Shown here in pieces: positions 54,568-64,000 of a stretch of 64,000 bases of DNA. The position numbers and the translations under genes are program-made. The DNA is from Klebsormidium nitens (Eukaryota; Streptophyta; Klebsormidiophyceae; Klebsormidiales; Klebsormidiaceae). Each line of letters starts with the position of its first letter. Position 1 is the stretch's first letter. The stretch spans positions 205,790 through 269,789 of the forward strand of contig DF237001.1 of assembly GCA_000708835.1 (NCBI GenBank), written 5' to 3'. The notes beneath the pieces are model-generated. The model was not told where the DNA came from and made no database searches. It saw only the letters and a list, made by a program, of their open reading frames with translations.

Positions 54568-57530
54568 TCACGCCCGGATGTCCTCGAAGCCGTACATGTC
54601 CAGGAGGCGCTCATCCTCCCGCCACCCAGCGGACACACTGACGCGCAGCTGCACATCCAAAAGGACAGCGCATACGTCACCAGCAAGGCTCTCATCCAAG
54701 ACAGAAGCAGCAGGGGCAACCCACTGCTGTAGCAGGGACAATCACATCGATAAACAGTGACAGGCCTTGACCCAGCGCTCCAAGCGGACGGATTTGTGGC
54801 ACATCGATGAGAAGAGCGGCCAGAGGAGGGGACGAGAGGCAGCTCACGTCGAGGAAGACCTCCTTCTGCAGGAAGTCCTCAATGTCTTTGCGCGCCGCCA
54901 TGGCCAGCTTCTTCAACGCCTCACCGCCCTGCACCATACTTCAGGCCGACCTTCAGAGACTTGCAGTCAAGCACTGTCCACGAAGAAAGGTCTTGCTGCT
55001 GCCACACTGCAGAAGGACCGGATGCGCACGTCCATTGACGTCTTGCGGGATTGCCCTGTTGGCTATGCTTTGTGCCACCAGGATTACGCCAGGGGGTGTG
55101 AGCGGCGCGCCCCACCTTGCCAATGAGGATGCCCTTCTGATTGTCCTTCTCGACCACAATCTCGAGGTAGATCATGTCCTTGCCCGCCGGCCGCGCCTTG
55201 TAGTCCACGCAATTCACCTGCCGCCACAACAAAGCCATGTCAACCACAGAATTGCGAAGGTGCCAACTCTGTTCTTGGCATCCAGGGCTCCAAAGTTATT
55301 TTGACGGAGAGCGCTTGGCTGTGACAAGGACATTTCTCCTTGTGAGTTGGCAGGCATGACAGACACCTGCTGCTCTTTGCAAGTCGTCCCACCACCGACC
55401 GTGTGCGGTACCGGCCGGCGATGGGCGCGCTGACCTGGCAGGCATAGGGTACCTCCTGCTTGTACTGCAAGAAGATCTTCTCGCGCAGGATCTCCGCTAC
55501 AAAGAAGCGCTCCGGGTGCTCGCTCACAATGTCCTGCACAACCATGCCGCAAGCTAAAACCCGGGCTTTGCTGATGAGACGGGGATTACGTGTACACCTC
55601 GCTTTCTCCCGAAACGATAACAAATGCCAAAGTCGCCATTGCCCTCAAACAGAGACAAACACGCCCGATCCTCTGAAGTAGGAAGATAGCTTGGCAAGGG
55701 CGTGGAGGTAGCCTCCTCCTAGCCTGCTCGTCTGTTTCCGAAGAGGCGTGAGGCGCCCACCTTGGGGTAGTAGGCGGGCCCGAGGGGCATCTTGGAGAGC
55801 ATCCACTGACGCACCGCGCCCACGCCCTGCCCGTACTTGGCACTCACGGCAATGACGTCATCAGCCCCGCTGTTCTGCTCGTACCACTGCAGATTGAGAA
55901 GACAGGTGCGCATCAGCAGGGCCAATTGTGCCCCGTTTCTAACAAAGGGCGCGGGGCCACCGCAACAGGCAACACAAGTGACAAACGATCCATGTTTAGG
56001 GAAGGGAAGGTAGTTTAGTTTTGCGCACTAGTGGTCGATGACTGCCCATCGAACGGTGAAAGCGAAATTCACTCTTTATCTTATAACAATCATAAAACTG
56101 GTCAGCTCAAGGCCGCATTCCTCACCCCAAAGCTGACACACTGTTCAGAGGTGTACACAACATCTTCATCAGCAATAACATCCAGCGTGTGCTGTGCCCC
56201 ACCTCGACTTTGTCCGCCAGGTCCCTGGGGCGCACCAGGTCCTTCTTGTTGAGCACCACCAGCAGGGGTCGCTGCATCGCGCGCAGCTCCTCCTCCTCCC
56301 CCACCTCGCCACCCTCGCCTCCGCTTCCGCCTGTAAAAATTCGCACGATATGGGCGTTGGTCATGTCTCCTACCCAGGAGATTGTTTCTGGTGTTACTGA
56401 CTGCAAGGGCCACCAGCTTCTATCCCCCCTCACAGACTGGTGTAGACTATTAAAACAAAACATTCGTAAACAAACGTGTTCCCAGACAACTTGAGGGCGG
56501 ACCAGCTCAAAGGAGCCCCCCTCTTTCCAAAGCCCACCGCCTCATGACGGGGTCAGAGACGAAAGGCTAAGCCAAGCCCCACGCAACGCTTGGTCCCACT
56601 ATCCTCGTTGTTCCTGCTCCCTCCCACTGACCTGGCTGGCTGGGTGGTGCTGTGCGGTCCACGGAGTCGTGCACAGCCTCCAGGATGCGGATGGGCTCCA
56701 GCGTGGCGTCCACGATGGCCAGCACGGCGCTGGCGTTGATCATGGCGGTGCGCACGTTGCGCATCATCACCTCCTCCAGCTTGTTGCGCCGCTCCGCAAT
56801 CACGCCGGGCGTGTCAAAGAGCACCACCTGGTACTCCTCCTCGCTGACGATGCCCAGGATCTGGTGCCGCGTCGTCTGCGGCTTCTGGCTCACGATGGAC
56901 ACCTTCTGCCCCACCAGCTGGTTCATCAGGCTGCTCTTGCCCGCGTTCGGCTTGCCCACCACTGCAACGTACCCTGCACCACACAACCACCACCGCCAGC
57001 ATCAGAAGAAACACCAGAAGCACCTCACCGCAGCGCCACACTAACACCGTACAGAACCTGTCACAACATGTCCGGCGATGTGCCTCCCTAGCGATGGGTA
57101 GCGGCGGCTCACCACTTCGATGGTGGGGTGGGAGCCGCGCATTGAGTGTGTCCATGTCCTCCTCCTCCTCCTCTTCCTCCTCCTGCCGCTGCCCCCGCTT
57201 GTCTCCCGCCGCATTATCCTTGGCTTGCTGATTGTCAAACAGGGGCGCTATGGAGGCTATCCGCTGGCGCCTTGCTGCGCAACAGACCCGCGCATATTCT
57301 CGTCTACTTGTAATGCAGACTCTTTTGCCGCCCAAGATAGAACCAAGACCCACTGAACCGTCTCCAGCGAGGACGTCTGCCTTCGCCTGCTGGCAGCTTC
57401 TTCTGTGATGACGCCTCTTTGTGATGACACAAGCTGCAATGCCGTCGTGTCCTATACTGGGCTCTGGGCCATAGCTCGTGCTGGCTGCAGGGAAGACAGT
57501 TCGGCCCCCTCGCACAAAAACGGCTTCCAT
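54568..57530 (-). CDS. Era-like GTPase, probably organellar (ribosome small-subunit assembly)
   Basis: Eight exons give 458 residues: 57530-57113, 56973-56632, 56330-56203, 55886-55761, 55533-55435, 55217-55116, 54928-54848, 54648-54568. GTPase motifs are all present: G1 GKPNAGKS (146-153), the G2 threonine in QKPQTTRHQ, G3 DTPG, G4 NKKD, G5 SAKYGQG. The Era-specific stretch LGPAYYPKDIVSEHPERFF follows. A KH RNA-binding domain is spread over exons 5-8 (VEKDNQKGILIGK, then ALKKLAMAARKDIEDFLQK), ending in WREDERLLDMYGFED. Era binds 16S/18S-type rRNA and helps mature the small ribosomal subunit; in plants, organelle forms exist. The first 139 residues are rich in Arg, Ser and Ala with few acidic residues until an acidic run just before the G domain, consistent with a transit peptide. 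Chloroplast versus mitochondrion cannot be decided. G1 has Ala where Val is common. Confidence 0.9.
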
Positions 57531-58441
57531 GGCGCCCTCGTCAGGCTAAGTAATATATTGGAATGAGGCAGATTGTGCTGCTTCAAATTCAATGTCCATG
57601 GAATACCATGTTGCCAATGCCAATGGCAATGGCTTGACATCCTAGCTCCCTCAAACCCTAAAAACTCAAATGGTCTTAAACCATTACCGAGGGGAAGACC
57701 ACCATTACCACCGGTGTGAAGTTATGAAGGGGGTTATGAATCAAACCTCCGGTTATGGCTACGTTACCAAACATGGCGGCAGAAGGCAGCCAATTTGGCC
57801 TTCGGTGGCAAGGTCACAGAGGTGGTCATCAGGGGCGCATCAGGGGCGCACCAGTCTGATCAGAATCGATAGCACCGTCTTCAGGATTCAAAAGCAGGTT
57901 GACAGGCTTAGATCTCTTCCTTTTCGTGGTGCTGGGCTGATTAGGACTGTCTGACTTGATAATACACAGCATGTCTTTGCTCGCGGGGCATCTTCACGTC
58001 CCAGCTTGGTGACTCTGAGGGGGGGGTTGCATGGCCTTGTGGGGAAGGCTGCTCATCCGAGCAAGTGAAGCGGGAGAAGGCGCACGTAGGGCTCTGGGGT
58101 AAGGAGTAGTCGCGCTGCATGCATGGCCACCAGTGCTCAGAGCGAGTGGGCAGCCATCAGCAACTAGCCTGAAGGCCACCACCTCATCTCAGCTTGCAGT
58201 GGCGCAAAATCGTTGTTAAGCAACGTTGAAAGCTGCCAGCTGCCCTTTCCACTTCTATATCATGTGTTCCTTGATGCAGATTCCTAAGAGGACCCGATGT
58301 TGAAACTTGGAACCCCCTAGCCTGCCTGCCTTTTGGCTGTCTTGTGTGCTAGTCACCCTTGTATCTTTTGTAGTTCCAGCAGTTTTCTGGGCATGATTTC
58401 AATCTTCTCCTCTCTTTCTAAAGGGCCTCGTCACTGTGCAG
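57531..58441. promoter_or_regulatory. Divergent promoter region, Era-like and ABC1-kinase genes
   Basis: A telobox AAACCCTAA lies at 57653-57661 and two CCAAT boxes at 57614-57618 and 57620-57624, within 130 bp of the Era-like start. The missing first coding exon of the ABC1 kinase gene should also lie in this spacer or slightly further inside it. Confidence 0.5.
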
Positions 58442-61400
58442 GCATGGTCTGAGTGGCAGGTCGGGGGCGCAGGCGAGGAGGGCGCTGGGGAAGGAGCCTG
58501 TTCAGACAGTCTTGGCACAGGGCCCTCCGCTTCGGTGCGGCGCATCCGTGACGACAGTGCCGATTGGTGTAGCCTTAGTACTCACATCAAGCAGACAAGT
58601 TAGTAAAGCGGCCAGTTTGCTGCTGGCGCGCACCACCCGTTGCACTCTACATCCCAAACACTTCAGTTCTTCTCTTCGAGGAAAGTCTTTGTCCTACTCC
58701 GGCCAGCAGCAGCTTTCTCTGACTTCCGCTGCTGTGCGAGCCTATACCACTGGGGTAGGCCGCGGCACAGCCCGGCAGTGGACAGGGCCTCGCTCATGGA
58801 GCAGTGCGGTGGGGGCCAGGGGCGGGGGGCGGGCGGGCATGCACAGCGTGGCAGCGGGACGGGCGGGTGAGCTGCGGCATGGGTGGCGGGCGCTGTGGGA
58901 GGCGTGGGTGGAGGGCAGCCGAGGAGGGACAGCCCTGCCCCCAGCACTGCGCACGGTGGGGGCCATCAGCCTGGCCTGTGCGCGCTCCAATGTTGCGGCG
59001 CGCGCGTTTGCGGTGGTCGTGGCACAGAGCTGGCGCAGCAAGGTGTACGCGGAGCCGCTCTTCCCCGGGATGCACATCAACAGCAGGGCCGCGCCGCCGC
59101 CCTCCCCGCTGTGGGCCGCAATAAAGGCGGTGAGAGAACCACCCACGGGGCTTTGGTTAAGAAGCAGCCTTGTGAGACCACAGTCCAGTGAGGGCAAGAG
59201 CGACATAGGATGATCTAAAGTCAGTCAATTCGCTGTCAACCTCATTGTTGATGATCTGGCCCGTCACAGTGTGTGTGCCAGGGCATCTGCCCGCACCAGC
59301 TTACTGCCCTTTGACACAGCCCCGGTGTGCGGTGCAGTCTCTGGAGGGCCTGGTGCTGGTGCTGCGCAGCATGTACCTGCTGCTCCTCTTCACCCCGGCC
59401 GTGCTCATGGCCCCCCTGGCCGACAGCCTCGGGCCGCGCTTCCGCAAGCTCTGGCTGCGAGTGGTGCACGCCAGCCTCGAACAAGCAGGTGAGGGGCCTC
59501 TGAATCGATGGAGCCCCTTGGCGTCTTTGAACAAGGACGTCCCGAGCTGATGTCCAAGGGGTCTGTGCTTACCTTGTTTCTGGGCTCTTGGAATGTTGCT
59601 AGGCCTCAAGACTACGAATGTCTCCTTGTCCGACAAGGCAGTTGTCTAAGCGGAATGGATTTTGTGATGCAGTGCGATGGGGCTTGATGCACTATATCTT
59701 TGGAGAGGTTTGGAGACCCATGCAAGAGCCCGACATATCCCAATAGTTTAAAAAGCACAGTGTTGTGAAGCTTCGACTGGAAGGTTGTATGCGGATGACT
59801 TTGAAGTTGATGAAAATTTCGTTTGCAAACATTCTTCAGTCAAGCAGTCGATAATGTCGGTAGAAACTAGGGGCTTTCACGTCGTGCTTGAGTCCTGGCA
59901 AAAGAAGGTTGGTTCGATGAGATGATCGAGACACTTCTTTTCGGGTGTGTAACATTCTCTTGTTCTGTTCATGATTACTCCTCATTGCTTTCGGTGACCT
60001 GCTTCTCGACACATTGTAGCCCAGGACACGAGCAATATCCAGAAAATACCGTTCGACGAGGCCATGGTGTGTGTTCCCTGGCCTGTCTGACGCCTGCGTG
60101 TGGCGGCGTGTGCAGGCGCTGCGTTCATCAAGTGGGGCCAGTGGGCTGCGACGCGGCCGGACCTGTTCCCCAAGGACATGTGCGAGCAGCTGACGCAGCT
60201 GCACTCCAACGCGCCCGCACACTCATTCAAGACAACGCGGAAGATCGTAGAGGCCGCCTTTGGGCGCCGCATCTCCGAGCTTTTCGACGACTTCGAGGAG
60301 GTCCCCGTCGCCAGCGGCAGCATCGCGCAGGTCAGCACTCCTGTCCGGACTGCCGCCGCTTCGCCTGACAATACTGCGCTGTTTTTTCTCATCAAGGACA
60401 TTGACGTGGACGATGCCAAAAACCTGATCAAGCACGTATATGCAGCAAAGTGTCAGCAGCATCAACGAGAACGCCAGAATTTACGCTTGGCAAGGGTGGG
60501 GTGCTTGTGTGCCTCCGCCGTTAACGTTGTGGCTCCGTGCGTTGCGTGCGAGCAGGTGCACAAGGCGGTGCTGAAGCGCGGGGGCCCCGTGCGGCTCAAG
60601 GGCGCGGCCAAGCGGCAGGAGGTGGCGGTCAAGGTGCGGCACCCAGGCGTGAGCGAGATCATCCGGCGCGACTTCGTCATCATGAACACCATGGCGCAGC
60701 TCTGCTCCACGCTGCCCGGCCTGCGCTGGATGCGCCTCGACGAGTCCGTCGCGCAATTCGCCGTCTTCATGCTCGAGCAGGTCAGCCGCCGGCCGGCTCG
60801 CGAGGGGGCCTCTGTACCAGATTGCAGTAACCTGTGTGACTCCCTTCTTCTTCCCCAGCTGCTTCGTCAAGCGGCCTCTGTGATGCCGGTTCAGGTCTGG
60901 TTGTTGGAGATTGTTTATCTTAGCATGCAATTCAAAGGGTCTCGTTGCTGTTGTAAACTGTTTCCGCTTTAGCCTCTGCAAAGAGACGCTGTTTCGTTCA
61001 TGTTCCCTGTCGCACCTGGAAGTTTCGCACTCTGCTCACGACAGCGCCGCCCTACGATCCCGGCTTACCCTAGCCCGTTACTGGCGTGCAGGTGGATCTG
61101 GCGCGCGAGGCTGCGCAGCTGAGCCGGTTCCTGTACAACTTCCGGCGGTGGAAGGACGTGAGCTTCCCCGTCCCAGTGTACCCGCTGGTGCACCCTGCGG
61201 TGCTCGTCGAGACGTTTGAGCGCGGGCAGAGCGTGGCCGCCTTCATGGACACCTCACGCAAGCCCGAGCTCAACTCGCAGCTCGCGCACATTGGCACGCA
61301 CACCCTCCTTAAAATGCTCCTCGTAAGCACCGCCCCGCCCCCACCTCCTGCGAGCCGCCATGTTTGCAACTTGGCTTCTATCATTGATTCCTTTGACTTT

Positions 61401-62206
61401 CTTTGGCTTTCAGGCTCTATCAGTTCCGAGTTGTTGTCGAAGTGAAAACAGTGTCTAGTGTTCATCTCGTGCCCTTTGCCCAACCTCACCCGACGAATTG
61501 CTCCGGAAACGAGCGGGTCGGTTTCTTTTGCCCTTGTCGACCGTCTCCGCCCATGTGCGGAGGACGTCGCGTTTTTCGTTCTTGTGGTTCTTCGCGCATT
61601 TTCATCCTGTTGCTACGGCGCTATGCTGTGCCGCCGTATTGGTTGCTCTTGACGCTCTCCCTCCGGCCGCGCCATGACCTGCAGGTGGACAACTTCATCC
61701 ACGCGGACCTGCACCCGGGCAACATCCTGGTGCGCGTCGAGGGGCGGCGCAAGCACCCGCACCTGGTGCTGCTGGACGTGGGCATGACCGCGCAGCTCGC
61801 GCCCCGCGACCGCTACACGCTGCTCGAGCTCTTCAAGGGCGTCGCCCAGCGCGACGGCCGCCGCGTCGCGGAGATGACGCTGCAATTCAGCCGGCAGCAG
61901 GAGTGCCCAGACCCAGCGCGCTTCGTGGCGGACGTGGAGAAGCTATTTGAGAGCTTCCACGTGGACAAGCGCGCGAGCCTGCACACGGGCGAGTGCATGG
62001 CGGAGCTGCTGGAGGAGGTGCGACGCCACCGCGTCAACATCGACGGCTCCGTGTGCACCGTCATCGTGACCACGCTGGTGCTGGAGAGCTGGCAGCGCCG
62101 CCTGGACCCCGACCTCAACATCATGGACACCCTGCACGCGCTGCTCTTCAAGGCCGACTGGGCCACCAGCGTCGGGCACACCATCGACGCGCTCATGGCG
62201 CCGTGA
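58442..62206 (+). CDS. ABC1/UbiB-family atypical kinase, ADCK2-like (first exon not located)
   Basis: Six exons are visible: 58442-59129, 59338-59488, 60116-60330, 60556-60780, 61092-61322, 61685-62206, encoding about 676 residues to the TGA. ABC1 motifs appear in order: K-x-G-Q in AAFIKWGQWAATRPDLFP, the nucleotide-binding loop VASGSIAQVHKA, the lysine in EVAVKVRHPGV, the catalytic loop HADLHPGN, and DVG in place of DFG (LLDVGMTAQL). These details match the ADCK2 branch. ABC1 proteins support coenzyme Q or lipid metabolism in mitochondria and plastids. The first exon here is rich in Arg, Ser and Ala, like a targeting sequence. The open frame runs back past an acceptor (CTGTGCAG before 58442) with no ATG until 58839. 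An upstream exon with the initiator is therefore likely; I could not choose one safely. Divergent from the Era-like gene. Confidence 0.87.
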
Positions 62207-64000
62207 GGGGAGGGGCCGTCGTTAGTTTGATGCATATTGTGTACTGTGGCCAGAAGGTACGGATAGCAAGGTAACGTTGGTCCTGGATATGGCGATCTGG
62301 TTGCTACAGGTTACATCAGTCACTCAAAGTCATGTTCTCGCTTTGTTTTTAATATCAAGGCGTCGCTCCGGCTCAGGGACGTCCTTGAGTTTTCAGTCTG
62401 GTCCATCATATATTTGACTTGTGTGGTGACTTTTTTGAAGCCGCACATGCGGGCCTACTAGGCTATCTGTCAAATTTATGATGACATTCACAACATACAA
62501 CAGTTTCAAGTTTTGCGTCACTGAAACAGCTAGCGCGGTCACTGACTTAAGATTAGTAATCAAGCCAATGAGAATCCGATTGCATCGTGCGCGCTCACAT
62601 GACGTCACAAATTGATATTGGCCGGCGCAGCATGTCCGGAATGCATTATGGATGTATACACGTACGTACATTGAGGTAGATTATACCGCGGCGCTCATAT
62701 TGGCACATGTATGCATTTGCATGCGGCCCCGGGTATATAGGTGGCTTGGAGGAGTCATTGCAAGGCGTTTACATGGAGGTTAAAGTCCCGTCGGTAAGTC
62801 GATTTTCGGACTTTCCACCCCGACTTGCCTTTTACATGTGGTAGCGACTTACCGTAGTACCGTGGTAAGTCGACTTATCGATGGTAGGCCCCGATTTAAC
62901 TCCATCGAAATCGATGCATGAGGTAAACGGTGGTCAGTCGTGCATGGTCACTACCGGTAAGTCCAAATGAGTGCGGATTTGCCCTCGATCGATCGGGACT
63001 AATACCCGGCATCGACTTACCCTCGGACCATGCACTGGGCCATGTAAAACGCCGATCGCGACGAGCCCACGGTAGGTTTGGGCGGTACAAGTTCAGTCGA
63101 TATCGCGACAGTGCCCGGCAAGTCAGCACTTACCGTCGGCAAACCACCTCTCATGTAAAAGGCCTAGGCTCATTGAGCTCATTGCACATGAACATTTGAC
63201 TGTAAAATTAAAGAGCAGGACTACCGTACTTAACATGAGCATGACACACACCACGTACATCATTGTACGATGCCATGTATCCGAGAAGCCTATCTAGCAA
63301 TGGCTTTGCGCATGCATGCATGCTACATCGATCACAACGAAAAGCTAGAGACCTTTCATATGCAGCTAAATTGATTGTAGCATCTGGCAATACGTATATA
63401 TGTAGGTTCGATCCCCCTTCGATCCAATCTGGCTTGGCTTGGACTTCTGTGTCGAGTACGTTGTGGTGCATATATTTAGGCTTCGAGGATTGTGTATGTT
63501 CATGCGTATGTATCCAATTCGCTCAGTACAGGGCGGCCGGGCCAAGATCCTTCCAAGATCGAGCGGGAACTTGATGAGCGGGGCCGGAATTGAGCTCGAG
63601 ACACCTAGCGCGCACCTAGCTGGAAGACTCGGAGACGAGAACAGTGTGGAGACAATGGAACTTAGAAGCCCGCTCAGCCGGTGGGCCAAAAATGCCTAGC
63701 GTGTGAATAGCCCTCCAACGTGTACGTACGGTTGACATCATTATTGGCTTGACATGTATAACTTCAAAGGTACGTTAAACGTTCTCGATTGCATGCCAAG
63801 GATCACGTGTACACCGTACGGCATATCAATTGATCTATAATCAAGTTTTGCAGGGAAAGAAACGTCCGGTCATAGTAGCATGCTCATGAAGGAAATGTGT
63901 CGAAGAGTGGAAGAGGTCAATTGTCCACATGCGCAGACATGCATCTTCCGGCCAAGCATGACGGTGCACTGGTAGTGCAAAAGGCAGGCCAGCGGGGGGT
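62207..64000. other. Gene-free right end of the window
   Basis: The 3' flank of the ABC1 kinase gene. No coding exon was recognised. It contains the inverted-repeat element at 62761-63167 and sequence rich in CATG/TGCA words (for example GCATGCATGCATGC near 63311). Confidence 0.5.
62761..63167. mobile_element. Non-autonomous inverted-repeat element (hAT-like MITE candidate)
   Basis: The left end (CAAGGCGTTTACATGGAGGT...GTCGGTAAGTCG) matches the reverse complement of the right end (CTAGGCCTTTTACATGAGAGGT...GACGGTAAGTG) imperfectly over about 40 bp. Inside, GGTAAGTCG/CGACTTACC words recur in both orientations (62793, 62845, 62864, 62956, 63012), like subterminal repeats. The flanks are AGTCATTG on the left and GCTCATTG on the right, matching at 6 of 8 bases, as an aged 8-bp target duplication might. 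An 8-bp duplication and a CAAGG-type end fit the hAT superfamily. No transposase frame is present. Confidence 0.55.

Noticed and set aside
57670-57954. Plus-strand frame as the missing first exon of the ABC1 kinase gene
   Set aside because: It ends in a stop, has no targeting-like composition, and no clear donor would join it in phase to 58442; kept only as a weak possibility.

Overview
This is a eukaryotic nuclear window from the green lineage. Genes are split by many short GT-AG introns, the exons are GC-rich, and 66 Ns at 44335-44400 mark a draft assembly. One gene encodes a WUSCHEL-related (WOX) homeodomain protein with the WOX13-type C-terminal block. Another is an ATXR3/SDG2-type SET protein. 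Both families are known from green plants, so I infer a streptophyte alga, possibly Klebsormidium-like; no marker here proves the species. Gene models were built by hand from splice signals, reading phase and remembered homologues. In almost every model all exon phases close exactly.

Layout: (1) 324-5980, minus, ER M28 metallopeptidase (ERMP1-like), 3' end outside the window. (2) 6611-19547, plus, 17-exon ATXR3/SDG2-like SET protein. (3) 24247-28128, plus, WOX13-clade homeobox gene. (4) 29880-35545, minus, R3H plus G-patch protein (Sqs1-like splicing/ribosome factor). (5) 36467-37783, plus, small unrecognised multi-pass membrane protein made of four short exons. (6) 40240-47339, minus, NYN ribonuclease with three LOTUS/OST-HTH-like modules. 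(7) 47822-53138, plus, YLPM1/ZAP3-like P-loop protein. (8) 54568-57530, minus, Era-like GTPase with a probable organelle transit peptide. (9) about 58442-62206, plus, ABC1/ADCK2-like atypical kinase whose first coding exon was not found.

Four gene pairs are head-to-head: 1/2, 4/5, 6/7 and 8/9, with spacers of roughly 0.5-0.9 kb. Three of those spacers contain telobox motifs (AAACCCTAA or its complement). Gene-free stretches lie mostly at 3' ends or between convergent genes (19.5-24.2, 28.1-29.9, 37.8-40.2, 53.1-54.6 and 62.2-64 kb). Much of their sequence is rich in short self-complementary words. The last one holds a 407-bp inverted-repeat element that looks like a hAT-type MITE.

The genes do not form one pathway. 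Several act on RNA or translation (Sqs1-like, LOTUS-NYN, YLPM1-like, Era-like) and two are nuclear regulators (SET, WOX). I found no clearly novel multi-gene system. The best leads are a SET domain with altered core motifs, a small membrane protein with no recognised family, a MITE candidate, a duplicated splice acceptor with a poison outcome, and an intronic CGTCAC composite repeat.
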